Source: Euryarchaeota archaeon UBA259
GTDB lineage: Archaea; Thermoplasmatota; Poseidoniia; Poseidoniales; Poseidoniaceae
Reading direction: 5' to 3'
DNA: 64,000 nucleotides
NCBI GenBank assembly: GCA_002506275.1
Contig: DAXG01000042.1
Location: forward strand, 1-64,000
Shown: piece after piece, positions 25,686 to 34,371 of the stretch
Layout: every line of letters starts with the position of its first letter
How positions within the stretch are numbered: the first letter of the stretch is position 1
Translations under genes and position numbers: made by a program
Notes under the pieces: model-generated
Told to the model about the DNA's origin: nothing
Database searches by the model: none
Seen by the model: the letters and a program-made list of their open reading frames with translations, nothing else

Positions 25686-27508
25686 CGGGTGGCAAGATAG
25701 GCTCTCCATCTGGCGTTTCCTTTCCCTTCTAATTTCACTCCGTGTTGTGGAGCAGAAACCAGACTGACCGTATGTTGATGCACGATTCCTTCATGTGATA
25801 TGGTCAATTCCACTTCCGTTCCAGCTTTATTTTTCAGTGAAGTTTTCAAGCCATGAAGTGAAGAAGTTCGCACCCCGTCAACGGCGATAATTTCATCACT
25901 TGGCATGACGCAATGGCGTATTGGCGAGTCACTTAGGTGAGACGATACGATGATTTTTCCACTCTTGGTCGAGAGATTCACTCCAAGCCATCCGTGCTTC
26001 TCATCCCCTTCTTTAAGTGGATTTTCAGCAACCAGTTTGAGTCCAAAATAGGCCATTGTTGCCTCCATGTCAGGGGCTTTTCTCTCATGCATCAAAGCGT
26101 CGAGCATCGAGCCTAATTGCCGGCCTCCTTTCATGGAGGTTAACGTTCGTCGAATGTCTTTGTAGGTCACACCAAGGCGCTCGACGCCTTCGTATTCCAG
26201 AGCATGTTTACGGCACAACTCTGCAGCCAAGTCACAGACGCCAACCTCTCCTTTCGACCGCCGTCGTAATTCTGAATCCAATTGCATCAGTGCCAATTCT
26301 CCTTCAAGGTAGTATGAGATTTGAGTCTCTCTTGAGAAGGCGTGGCCTCGATACAAGTGAATCCACGCATCATGGCTTGATTCAGCCAATGATTCGCTTT
26401 CCATACCGTGTCTGGACGTATGGCGTTTCATTTTGCGCATGAAATCCTTGCGCCAGTCTTCTTCAGACCATGCTCCAGAACGAACACACAACATATCGCC
26501 CAGCCATGAGGTTCCGCCTTCAAACCACCACAATAAATCGGAATGACCTTCACGTTGCAAATCGTAGTCAAGGAAGTTCCGAGGGCGTAATCGCTTCACG
26601 TTCCATTGGTGGAGGTATTCGTGACTGTACAGGCTCACTAAGTCCCTGTACTCATCTTCATGGCCGGGTATGAGGCATTGCCGAGGGAGCATCGAAGTTT
26701 GTGAATTCAGATGTTCAAGTCCACCTCTCATGTTTTCTGTAAGGTGAATGACGGTGACGTAATTGTCCCACTTGGGTATGCCGAACAATGCGTGGTGTTC
26801 TTTGACCACACGATCCATGTCTTCCTTGAATCGCTCAAGCATCCCTGCATCGATGGAATGCCCTCCACTGTCCCACAATTTGAGATGGTGCGTTCGTCCA
26901 TCAACGACCCAAGAATCCATCGGGTTTGGATTGCATTCGATAATAGCGTCGAGGAATTCATCACGGCTTGGAGAGGTAAAACAGTGCGTTGTGCCCTGAT
27001 TCGGGGTCAGTTCACCTTTTCCTGAACGGTTTCCGGTTGAGGTATATTGTGTCGCAGGCGTCCAACCTTTTGGAGAATGCAATTCAACGATGTGCTCCAT
27101 GTTCATTCGGCTTGAATCAATCCCTTCGGTTGGCATGAACCACGTAAAGGGCGGCATCATGTGCAAATGTGTGGTATCCAAATGGTTTGCACGAACAGAG
27201 AGATTGACCGCTAGAAGCCGATAGGTCAGCATGACACTGGTCGTCGTTGGTGAGAGTTTGATGCGCATGGCGTCAACGCCTTTCCTTGATGCAGAGAGCA
27301 TGTTTCCGGATTGGTCGGTTGCTACAAAATCCGTCATATGTTGGATAGGTTCTCGTAAAAAGTAGGAACCAGGTACCCATCGAGGAAAGTGCATTATGAG
27401 GTTGGATGAGGTAAAAGGTCCGTTGATTTGGATGCCGACGCACAAGCGTCGAGATTCACCTTCTGTAGCGTCGATAAGGAAGCGGATGCCTGAGGATTGG
27501 CGGCTCAT
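25673..27508 (-). CDS. M61 family metallopeptidase with PDZ domain
   Basis: Glycyl-aminopeptidase-like zinc peptidase. The catalytic motif SHEYLHQWNVKRLRPRNF is near residues 295-310, with the third-ligand region WWFEGGTSWLGDM about 30 residues later. The N-terminal 170 residues form the M61 beta domain (FPRWVPGSYFLREP). A PDZ domain occupies about 500-595 (IRHCVMPSDEIIAVDGVRTSSLHGLKTSL). No signal peptide is visible, so a cytoplasmic location is likely. Its ATG overlaps the HEAT-repeat gene stop by four bases, so the two are probably co-translated. The length of 611 residues is normal for the family. Confidence 0.92.
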   Translation of the reverse strand: MSRQSSGIRFLIDATEGESRRLCVGIQINGPFTSSNLIMHFPRWVPGSYFLREPIQHMTDFVATDQSGNMLSASRKGVDAMRIKLSPTTTSVMLTYRLLAVNLSVRANHLDTTHLHMMPPFTWFMPTEGIDSSRMNMEHIVELHSPKGWTPATQYTSTGNRSGKGELTPNQGTTHCFTSPSRDEFLDAIIECNPNPMDSWVVDGRTHHLKLWDSGGHSIDAGMLERFKEDMDRVVKEHHALFGIPKWDNYVTVIHLTENMRGGLEHLNSQTSMLPRQCLIPGHEDEYRDLVSLYSHEYLHQWNVKRLRPRNFLDYDLQREGHSDLLWWFEGGTSWLGDMLCVRSGAWSEEDWRKDFMRKMKRHTSRHGMESESLAESSHDAWIHLYRGHAFSRETQISYYLEGELALMQLDSELRRRSKGEVGVCDLAAELCRKHALEYEGVERLGVTYKDIRRTLTSMKGGRQLGSMLDALMHERKAPDMEATMAYFGLKLVAENPLKEGDEKHGWLGVNLSTKSGKIIVSSHLSDSPIRHCVMPSDEIIAVDGVRTSSLHGLKTSLKNKAGTEVELTISHEGIVHQHTVSLVSAPQHGVKLEGKGNARWRAYLATRQDE

Positions 27509-28506
27509 AGACCCAGTTCAGTGGAGGCGGTTGAAAGGTTCTCTGCTGAAATACGGAGCAACTCATCCGTGCATTCGTCAAGGAACCGACGGTTTTCTTC
27601 AGCGATTTCCACCTCACCACATCGCCCGATAAGACGCTCCAGTAATCGGGCACGTTCGATCACATCAACCGAATCGTTACGAATGATTTCCCATCGCAAT
27701 GCATCGATTTCTTGATTTTTCTTACCTTGCATCCATCGTCCAGCCACTGCGTACATTTCATTCTCCAACAGAATCTGAAGCGCACCATCTTGTAACGAGT
27801 CACACTGGCTACGCAGTTCTTTGACAAGTGCTTTCATGGTTTGGGCATCGGCTTTCTCAGCAATTTCAACCAAGACCTCTCCAGCGTTTTGAACAGCAGA
27901 GGAAAGCAACGGTTTGGTGTCGATACCACGCTCGAGCATCTCCTTCATACCGTCTTCGGAAAGCGTTTCTCCGTTGTCAACAACGGCTTGTAGCGCTGCT
28001 TCTCTGACGTTGTTTGATTCGTCGATCAGAGCGGCGTTTCGATGTTCAGCATCAGCGCCTTTACTCAAGACTGCTAAACGCCGAATTGCGCTGTCGGAAT
28101 GAGATTGAAACTCGGCTGAATACTTCGTTGCTTCTTCACCTTTGAGAAGGGCTTCGGCTGCTTTCCTCGTACAGGTCAAGTCGTCATCTTCAATCAAGAG
28201 GAGTGCGATTTCAGTGGTGTCTTGCGAGAAGTCTCCGAGCAGATTCGCAGCGCAGCGTCGTGCATCAAGCCAAGAGTGAGTGGCTAAAGTTCGCAAGGAC
28301 TCAACCCCTTGCTTCGGGGCCCATTTGCGATGAGCCTCAAGTGCTTTGGAGCGAAACCAAGCATCCTTATCGTTGAGCAAAGGTACAAATCCTTCCAGTG
28401 CCCGAGGTACATCGGTATCAAACAAGACCCGTATAGCGCGTCTACGCTGTCGCACATCTTTGTGCTTCAAGCGAGCTATTTCGCTGTCCAGTCCACCCCG
28501 TGCCAT
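27505..28506 (-). CDS. HEAT-repeat protein
   Basis: The 333-residue product is built of about 30-residue alpha-helical repeats: DVRQRRRAIRVLFDTDVPRALEG, DAWFRSKALEAHRKWAPKQG, SWLDARRCAANLLGDFSQ and NNVREAALQAVVDNG. These are HEAT-like repeats, which usually act as protein-binding scaffolds. No enzyme motif or membrane segment is visible. It is translationally coupled to the M61 peptidase gene downstream. Confidence 0.75.
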   Translation of the reverse strand: MARGGLDSEIARLKHKDVRQRRRAIRVLFDTDVPRALEGFVPLLNDKDAWFRSKALEAHRKWAPKQGVESLRTLATHSWLDARRCAANLLGDFSQDTTEIALLLIEDDDLTCTRKAAEALLKGEEATKYSAEFQSHSDSAIRRLAVLSKGADAEHRNAALIDESNNVREAALQAVVDNGETLSEDGMKEMLERGIDTKPLLSSAVQNAGEVLVEIAEKADAQTMKALVKELRSQCDSLQDGALQILLENEMYAVAGRWMQGKKNQEIDALRWEIIRNDSVDVIERARLLERLIGRCGEVEIAEENRRFLDECTDELLRISAENLSTASTELGL

Positions 28507-28579
28507 GGCTTACGGAGATGACGGTGCCTCATAGGGATGTGCATCGCTCTTGTTCAAACGTAGTAGATGCGTTTCGACA

Positions 28580-29566
28580 TTAACGCTTGAACTCGTCAAA
28601 ATGCGGACCGTCATCGCCATCATCTTCATTCCAGCCTTCAGCACCGGGTTGAGCAAGGTTTGGACGCAACATCAATTGCACCATTGGCCAAAGGCGCAGG
28701 AAAGAAGGAGCAGCTTCCCACATCAACTGGAACATTGGATGTTCACCCATTGAAATGCCACCTTCTCCAGGTGGCGGTAAGTCTGCAGGAAGTTGGCGCA
28801 GTTCGACAATGAGGTCTTGCAAAGCAATACGTTCGTCTTCATTCGCCATGTCGAGTTCTTCACATGTTTCAAGGGTTAATTCGAGTAAATCAGCCAGTTC
28901 ATAGGGGTTCATTGGGCCAGTTTCAGTATCTCTGACATCAATGGGGCCAAACGAGACCGGTCCTAAGTCGGTTGAGAACATCTCATCGCCCTGACGTTCG
29001 ACTTTCATCAAGTGCTGGCCTGCAGTGTTGCCAAGCGGAGCAAGGGCAAATCCCCCGTCGACGATTCGAGACGAAAGCCATTCAGGCAATTCACGGATTT
29101 GTCCTGTGATCAGTACTCGGTTCAATTCCCCCGGGAACGCTACAGGCGCAACTTCAACCGCTTCCAAAACTCGTGATTCAACGGTTGGCCAGTGTGTGAG
29201 GCGGGATTGGACGTGCTCAACGGCCAATTGAGAGGGGTCAAGCAGACGAACTCGACCGTTCTCACCAACAATCATGGCAATCAATGCAGCGACATAGCCG
29301 CCTTTTGCGCCGAGTACTACGACTTCTTGCCCCTCAGATAATTCCAGATGATGCAATAGAGTTGCAATCATGTGCGGTGCAGAGATGGTCTTGATGCCAC
29401 CTTCATCGGTTTCAAGAAAAGGAATTGGGCGGTCGGCAAAAAAAGGTTCAACATCGTAGTCGGTAAAGTCGGCAACATCGATGTCCAGCATTGCTTTTTG
29501 AACGTGAGCAGGGACTTCAATGCCGCCTTTCTCAAGGCGCCGCAGCAAGCCGGGCATGTCCGTCAT
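28580..29566 (-). CDS. pcm: Protein-L-isoaspartate O-methyltransferase-like protein with C-terminal extension
   Basis: PCMT enzymes methylate L-isoaspartyl residues with SAM to start repair of aged proteins. The N-terminal 205 residues match: ISAPHMIATLLHHLEL carries the family serine-containing motif, and EVVVLGAKGGYVAALIA the SAM motif I. The motif I glycine pattern is GAKGG rather than the usual GxGxG with G-S-G-Y, and the usual glutamate of motif II is aspartate (RLLDPSQLAVEHV), so activity should not be assumed. A helical C-terminal extension of about 115 residues (DLLELTLETCEELDM onward) has no counterpart in short PCMTs. Confidence 0.82.
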   Translation of the reverse strand: MTDMPGLLRRLEKGGIEVPAHVQKAMLDIDVADFTDYDVEPFFADRPIPFLETDEGGIKTISAPHMIATLLHHLELSEGQEVVVLGAKGGYVAALIAMIVGENGRVRLLDPSQLAVEHVQSRLTHWPTVESRVLEAVEVAPVAFPGELNRVLITGQIRELPEWLSSRIVDGGFALAPLGNTAGQHLMKVERQGDEMFSTDLGPVSFGPIDVRDTETGPMNPYELADLLELTLETCEELDMANEDERIALQDLIVELRQLPADLPPPGEGGISMGEHPMFQLMWEAAPSFLRLWPMVQLMLRPNLAQPGAEGWNEDDGDDGPHFDEFKR

Positions 29567-29614
29567 GGATGTGTTAAAATCCCCGGCCCATGTAAAGGAT
29601 GGGCTAGAATCATC

Positions 29615-30541
29615 TCAAATGGTTGCCGTTTGGGAATCTTTCGACCTCAGTATTTCATCGATATGAGAGAGATTATGACGATGTTCATCCATGCTTGCTT
29701 GAATGAGTTCATCATCGCTACCGTGACGCTTTTGCAGATACAACTCTTGTGCTGAAAGTTCCTTTTCCAGATTTGAACGCATCAAGCTCATCATTTCACG
29801 GAAACCGTCTGTGTTTGAAAAACCGATATCTCGTGCATCGATGACCATCGTTTCGATGCATTTACGGACGGATTCCGGAGAGAGATAGACGTTGTCCAAC
29901 GACGAGAACATATCATCCATGACCGTTGATTCGATTTTGGCCATGTGTTCGGAAACCGTTGCACGAGCAAGCCCTAATTCATTGGACAAATCCGAAATCC
30001 GTGTTCTTTTCGGGATGTCAAAGTATCCTTGATCGTAAGCAAATTTGGCGAGTTTCATTTGTTTGGGCGACAAAGCGCCATTTGCGCTGCTGAGTGATGT
30101 GTGTATGCTGCGTGCACTTATTCGGTCGGGTTTTGCTATCATTCGGGCTAAGCCTGAGATGAGTCTCAGCTTTAATTTCGGTCCTTGGATTGTATAGTGA
30201 AGTCCTTCTCCGTCGAGATAACACTCGTTCGGAACAGCGCTTGTACCGTTGGTTCGTGCATTCAAATTCGTTAGCGAGTGATTGAACCGTAGCATGAGGA
30301 TATACGGTTCATCTGGTGTATCAGGCTTCACAATGGTCTCCAAAAAATCAACGAAGTACAACTCGGAGATATCTTCAGGTCCTTTCCCATCAACGAAATG
30401 GCATTTCATGAGGCAGCGAACATCTTTTGGTACTCTTTTGACATAGGATAGAAATTCGATTCGGCGAAAAATTTTGACAACCAAGCCTATGTCTAAATGC
30501 TCAACACGGTTGATTTTCCAAAAGAATGTAACTTCGCGCAT
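29615..30541 (-). CDS. Bat-type HTH_10 transcriptional regulator
   Basis: The C-terminal 100 residues carry the helix-turn-helix of the bacterio-opsin activator (HTH_10) family: LSPKQMKLAKFAYDQGYFDIPKR, then ISDLSNELGLARATVSEHMAKIE. The N-terminal 185 residues are a mixed alpha/beta domain typical of Bat-like regulators, which may sense a ligand. The protein is cytoplasmic with 308 residues. A TATA-like TACTTAAAC sits about 28 bases upstream of the ATG, which predicts a leaderless transcript. Target genes are unknown. Confidence 0.85.
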   Translation of the reverse strand: MREVTFFWKINRVEHLDIGLVVKIFRRIEFLSYVKRVPKDVRCLMKCHFVDGKGPEDISELYFVDFLETIVKPDTPDEPYILMLRFNHSLTNLNARTNGTSAVPNECYLDGEGLHYTIQGPKLKLRLISGLARMIAKPDRISARSIHTSLSSANGALSPKQMKLAKFAYDQGYFDIPKRTRISDLSNELGLARATVSEHMAKIESTVMDDMFSSLDNVYLSPESVRKCIETMVIDARDIGFSNTDGFREMMSLMRSNLEKELSAQELYLQKRHGSDDELIQASMDEHRHNLSHIDEILRSKDSQTATI

Positions 30542-30562
30542 GGTCTATGGACAGCCTTCGCA

Positions 30563-30575
30563 TGTTTAAGTAATA
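30563..30575 (-). promoter_or_regulatory. TATA-like box of the Bat-type regulator gene
   Basis: On the minus strand ATATTACTTAAAC is centred about 28 bases before the ATG at 30541. This spacing places transcription start at the start codon, i.e. a leaderless mRNA. Confidence 0.45.
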
Positions 30576-30585
30576 TCCCGGTCTG

Positions 30586-31302
30586 TTAACGCATTTCAAG
30601 CCAAGCGAAGAAGGAAAAAATGGGTAAAAGTATCAAGATAGCACGGTTGATTTTTCTTTGTTGATCGACATATTTGACCGTCGGTTCAGGGGAAACTTCA
30701 ATTGATTTAGCGCTTCTTTTACGGCGAGCAACACTGACTTTTTCTTCGATTCTGTTGAGAACTTTGGCCCGAAGTTCTGGTTGGCGGCTGTTAGCCACTC
30801 CTTGGCCTACAATGAACCGTACAGAGTGATGGTCCGCCAGTTCCAATGCCGCATCGACTACACCAACTACATTGGTCAAGTTGTGCATATCGATTCGTAT
30901 GGACATCCCATCGCTTTTGACGTGACTCAAAACTCGCCAGTGGCCCTGTCCCTCGTTGAACGGGTTCAACAATTCACGCGCCACCTGAAGCGGCTTACTC
31001 CCAAGGAAAACTGGGCGTTTTCTTCGGGCAAGGAACGGTCCTAAGAGCATGGCACCAAGCATCGGTGGTATGCACATTAGTGTAGCAAGTCGTTGCAGTT
31101 GACTCGGATCGGTGAGCACGGATACAACAGATAAACTGAATCCGAGGTAGAGCCCCATAAATGCCCCGGCCTGCAAACCAGTTCCCAAGCCAACCGGTTC
31201 ACCCTCCTTCGTGCTCATATCTCGACGAGGCTGGTGCTGCTCATCAATACTCGCATTTATTCGTACCAAACTTGATGGGTTATGGGTCGTTGCGTTGCTC
31301 AT
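30586..31302 (-). CDS. Membrane protein with Smr-like domain
   Basis: About 238 residues from ATG 31302, or 210 from ATG 31218. Two membrane segments occur early (LQAGAFMGLYLGFSLSVVSVLTD and RLATLMCIPPMLGAMLLGPFLA), and one at the C-terminus (INRAILILLPIFSFFAWLEM). Between them, SIRIDMHNLTNVVGVVDAALELADHH followed by VRFIVGQGVANSRQPELRAKVL resembles a divergent Smr domain (DLHGLT ... GKG type), a fold known from MutS2 and other nucleic-acid nucleases. The canonical DLHG and HGxG motifs are altered (DMHN, VGQG). The first start overlaps the divergent gene start, see the finding. Confidence 0.6.
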   Translation of the reverse strand: MSNATTHNPSSLVRINASIDEQHQPRRDMSTKEGEPVGLGTGLQAGAFMGLYLGFSLSVVSVLTDPSQLQRLATLMCIPPMLGAMLLGPFLARRKRPVFLGSKPLQVARELLNPFNEGQGHWRVLSHVKSDGMSIRIDMHNLTNVVGVVDAALELADHHSVRFIVGQGVANSRQPELRAKVLNRIEEKVSVARRKRSAKSIEVSPEPTVKYVDQQRKINRAILILLPIFSFFAWLEMR

Positions 31303-32062
31303 GGAGAAAAACGGTTTGGCGGACCGTAACCGAGAACGCAAGGTGGGCCGATGGGTGTTTGGCGTAAGCGCCTTTTTCTTCATTTCTTTTTTCCTTACAC
31401 CTTTTCTCCTACCGACCGGCAGTGTTCCTGAACTTGGCGCCCGTGCAAACGCACTGGATTATGCAACTGCAGACGGCGCTTTCTCTGGAGGTAATTCACA
31501 AGAGGGCCTGAAGCATGTTCACGAGGATGGCTCGATTCATCTTCACGAGCCGTTTGCTTGGACGGAACTTGACCCATACAGTGGATTCATCTACATGTTC
31601 GGAGATCTCAACTGCCATAACAAACACGAGAGGTCATGGGTGCTCAATGAGAATCAGATGCCTGTTTGTACCCGTGATGTCGGTATTTTCTTCGGTCTAG
31701 CAATGGGTGGTCTGGTGTATTCACGGTTTGGCTACAATCGATGGACTGTACGAGACTCATGTCTTTCTCTCCTTCCGGATGCTTGGCTTGAGGGAATCTA
31801 TAGAACAAATCGCAGGACGATGGCTTGGATAGGTTTAGGAAGCCTTCTCTGTATTCCCTTGCTGCTTGATGGCTTTACTCAATTGCTTACAGGCTATGAA
31901 TCAAACAACATCACTCGACCGTTGACAGGTGCGCCTTTCGGCTTTGGAATTGCAATTCTAACCGCTGCAGCCTACTCTGCTCGTCCAAATTTCTTCAAGA
32001 ATGCAAGTGAAGTTGTTTTACCAGCCAATGCCAAGTTCGAACTTCAAAACGAAGAAGAGTAA
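31301..32062 (+). CDS. DUF2085 family membrane protein
   Basis: The central core has the DUF2085 signature: LNCHNKHERSW, MPVCTRDVGIFFGLAMGGLVY, and PLLLDGFTQLLTGYESNNITRPLTGAPFGFG. The cysteines and histidine may bind metal. About four membrane segments are predicted, with a His-rich extracellular or periplasm-facing loop (HVHEDGSIHLHEP) between the first and second. ATG 31301 gives 253 residues; the longer frame from 31211 runs through the divergent Smr-like gene. Function of the family is not known. Confidence 0.75.
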   Translation: MEKNGLADRNRERKVGRWVFGVSAFFFISFFLTPFLLPTGSVPELGARANALDYATADGAFSGGNSQEGLKHVHEDGSIHLHEPFAWTELDPYSGFIYMFGDLNCHNKHERSWVLNENQMPVCTRDVGIFFGLAMGGLVYSRFGYNRWTVRDSCLSLLPDAWLEGIYRTNRRTMAWIGLGSLLCIPLLLDGFTQLLTGYESNNITRPLTGAPFGFGIAILTAAAYSARPNFFKNASEVVLPANAKFELQNEEE

Positions 32063-33421
32063 TCATGACTTTGGAGGTGGAGTTTCCCACCATGCTAAGA
32101 TTTCGTCGATGGTCGTTGGAACCGGACAATTTTCATGGCCACTGCTCAACATCTCCAATCGTTTGCAGATGTGTTCGATGGCCTTACGCACCGAAGGACG
32201 AGGTTGTCTTCCTTCTTCTGGAACAAGCAATGAACGCAATGCAGTTTCCCAGTCGGCTTCGGGGTTTGCTCTTCTCCAAGAGGCAAGGTTGGAACGTAAC
32301 GGCCACATCGCCAAGGCAAGCCTACCGTATCCCAAACGGCTGTCACGGAGTTTGAAAACTTGAGCTTCAGCAAACGGAACGTGCGATTGCTGCTTGTGAA
32401 TCCATCGTGTTTTTTCAAGCCACTTGATGAGGCGTTGAGTATGGCGTTGTGTCACCATTCTATGAGGTCCAAATGCCTTGTGAAGTCGAGGCACTTCACA
32501 CGAGCCAACAATCAGGGAAAGTGTTCCTAGAACCGACCAACATGAGTGGGCGTGAGGGGCTGCAGGCACATCAAAACCACCTGCATGCTCAGCATCCCAT
32601 TTTTCTTCGGCATACTTCATCCATTCAGCGGGTGAACGGCCTGATAACCATCCAATGTGGATTCCCGTCTTTTCTTGAGGTGCGCCTGGAAGGCGAGTCT
32701 GTTTCTTTACGTCGGCAACCAGTGTCCGAAGCAGGTGCCTGTCCACTTCATCAGCAACGACGTTCAAAGGTGCTGGTTTTCGATTGAAAAAGGCACGCAG
32801 TTCTTTTCGTAATTTCTTCTTCAGTTCATCCAACCCGCCTTCATTCAATATTGGTCCAACTACATTGCATTTATCGAACGGAGAGGGTGCTTTGATGTCA
32901 CCCGACAGCAAGTCGGTGAATCCTCTACGAATGGTGCGCTGAATCGCCGCAGTTTCAAAATACTCTTGTTTTTCACTGTTCATTCTCAAAGTCCCGGATT
33001 CAATTCGCTTCATTGCCTTGTCTGGGTCACAATCAATCCAAAGCACAAGGTCTGGAATCATTGCAGCAGCATTCATTTTAGCCACCTGCTCGACACCGAG
33101 GTCGCCAACAATGCCTTGGTAAATAAGGGAGGAGTGAATATTTCTGTCTGATATTACAATGTGTCCTTTTTGCAAGAGCGGTCGTATCCATGTATGGGAA
33201 TGGTCGAGTCGATCTGCGGCAAACAGGCCCGCTTCTTCGAGCGGGGTTTTATTCCCGAGTTTGACCGATGTAAGGGCTAACTTACCGAGTTCGCTGTGCC
33301 TTCTTGGCTCGTGAGTGGCGTGGACTTCAGGAAACGGGTATTCAGCAGCCAGTTCGAGAAGTATTCGAGCAGCCTCGCCTTTTCCCGAACCGTCACCGCC
33401 TTCAACCGTGATGAGGTACAT
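32063..33421 (-). CDS. tmk: Thymidylate kinase with unique C-terminal domain
   Basis: Phosphorylates dTMP to dTDP. The N-terminal 210 residues are a Tmk domain: VEGGDGSGKGE P-loop (the residue after K is G, not S/T), THEPRRHSELG, AADRLDHSHTWIRPLL, the DRNIHSSLIYQG motif, and LWIDCDPDKAMKRI. A second region of about 240 residues follows (from LNVVADEVDRHLLRTLVADV) and includes a WSVLGTLSLIVGSCEVPRLHKAFG region and a winged-helix-like segment (VTQRHTQRLIKWLEKTRW). I do not recognise it. Normal Tmk proteins are about 200-215 residues. The ATG at 33421 overlaps the upstream gene stop as TGATG; a TTG one codon earlier is the alternative. Confidence 0.85.
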   Translation of the reverse strand: MYLITVEGGDGSGKGEAARILLELAAEYPFPEVHATHEPRRHSELGKLALTSVKLGNKTPLEEAGLFAADRLDHSHTWIRPLLQKGHIVISDRNIHSSLIYQGIVGDLGVEQVAKMNAAAMIPDLVLWIDCDPDKAMKRIESGTLRMNSEKQEYFETAAIQRTIRRGFTDLLSGDIKAPSPFDKCNVVGPILNEGGLDELKKKLRKELRAFFNRKPAPLNVVADEVDRHLLRTLVADVKKQTRLPGAPQEKTGIHIGWLSGRSPAEWMKYAEEKWDAEHAGGFDVPAAPHAHSCWSVLGTLSLIVGSCEVPRLHKAFGPHRMVTQRHTQRLIKWLEKTRWIHKQQSHVPFAEAQVFKLRDSRLGYGRLALAMWPLRSNLASWRRANPEADWETALRSLLVPEEGRQPRPSVRKAIEHICKRLEMLSSGHENCPVPTTIDEILAWWETPPPKS

Positions 33422-34299
33422 CAATCATCACCAACATCGCTAAATTGTTCCTTGGCGATGACCAGCATAATCATTCCAATCAAAATAAGCAGTGGCCCGA
33501 ATACGATAAGACCGCGACTGAACAGAGAAATGCCTGCTAAGTATTGTGTTCTCCGATAATGCTTTGCCCGTCGAACTTCAACTGCCGCCTGGAATCCGAC
33601 AAAAGCCGTCATCACGGTAATCACACCGATGGCGGTCGAAAGTCCCACTGCTGATTCTAAAGTCCATCCGTCGTTATTTGCGATGTGGTTTTCGTACCGT
33701 TCCCCGTCTCCTGGCGTCATGGTGATGGGTCGGACGCCCGCTTCCTCAGGAACGAAATCTCGCTCGACTGTGACGTACCCGTCGGCAATCACTCGCATTG
33801 TAGTAGGTTGAGTAAGCACATTTTGGAAATTGAAATATCCATACTCATCGGTCAGTGTATCTCCAATTATTTCCTCGGTTCCAAACCGTAGCAATTGTAC
33901 GGTGACATTTTCTACACCGTTTCCCTCCACGGCCTCGACTGCTAATCCAGTCAATCCCACCGTGTCCGTTGTTTCAAAGAGCGTGGAGTTCAACAATTCG
34001 TCCGGATTTCCGTTGAGAATTAACGCACCGGTTGCCATGCCGAAAATGCTTCCAATCAAAATTAACGAGGCCGCAAGTGTGAGGATTCGTGAACGGTCAG
34101 AGTGATCCAGTTCTTCGATTTTCTCTTGAAACAGCACGGTCGCTTTTTCCACCGCTCGTTCCAGTTCTGAAGATTCCACTACCAACTCTTCACTGGCCGC
34201 CTGCTTCCGAGATTTGGTTGCAGCTTGCGATGCTTCAAGTTGCGATTGAACGCGGGAGCGAAGGGCAGCGCGTCGTTCTTCCATCTCCGTTTCATCCAC
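33421..34299 (-). CDS. Membrane protein with carboxypeptidase-regulatory-like domain
   Basis: The protein begins with a charged coiled coil (about residues 1-68), then a membrane segment (about 73-95, ILTLAASLILIGSIFGMATGALI). A beta-sandwich of the carboxypeptidase regulatory type follows (about 110-200, LAVEAVEGNGVENVTVQLL, DEYGYFNFQNV, ADGYVTVERDF), and two more membrane segments (about 215-240 and 262-283). A perfect GGAGGTGA lies five bases before GTG 34299, which fixes the start; an upstream GTG at 34308 lies inside that site. Likely an envelope protein with the sandwich outside. It is coupled to tmk by a one-base overlap. Confidence 0.7.
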   Translation of the reverse strand: MDETEMEERRAALRSRVQSQLEASQAATKSRKQAASEELVVESSELERAVEKATVLFQEKIEELDHSDRSRILTLAASLILIGSIFGMATGALILNGNPDELLNSTLFETTDTVGLTGLAVEAVEGNGVENVTVQLLRFGTEEIIGDTLTDEYGYFNFQNVLTQPTTMRVIADGYVTVERDFVPEEAGVRPITMTPGDGERYENHIANNDGWTLESAVGLSTAIGVITVMTAFVGFQAAVEVRRAKHYRRTQYLAGISLFSRGLIVFGPLLILIGMIMLVIAKEQFSDVGDD

Positions 34300-34371
34300 T
34301 CTCCTCACCTCCGCCTTATCCTTGACAACTCATGCGCGGATAATACCCTTCCCTTCACTTGCCGCGCCAAA

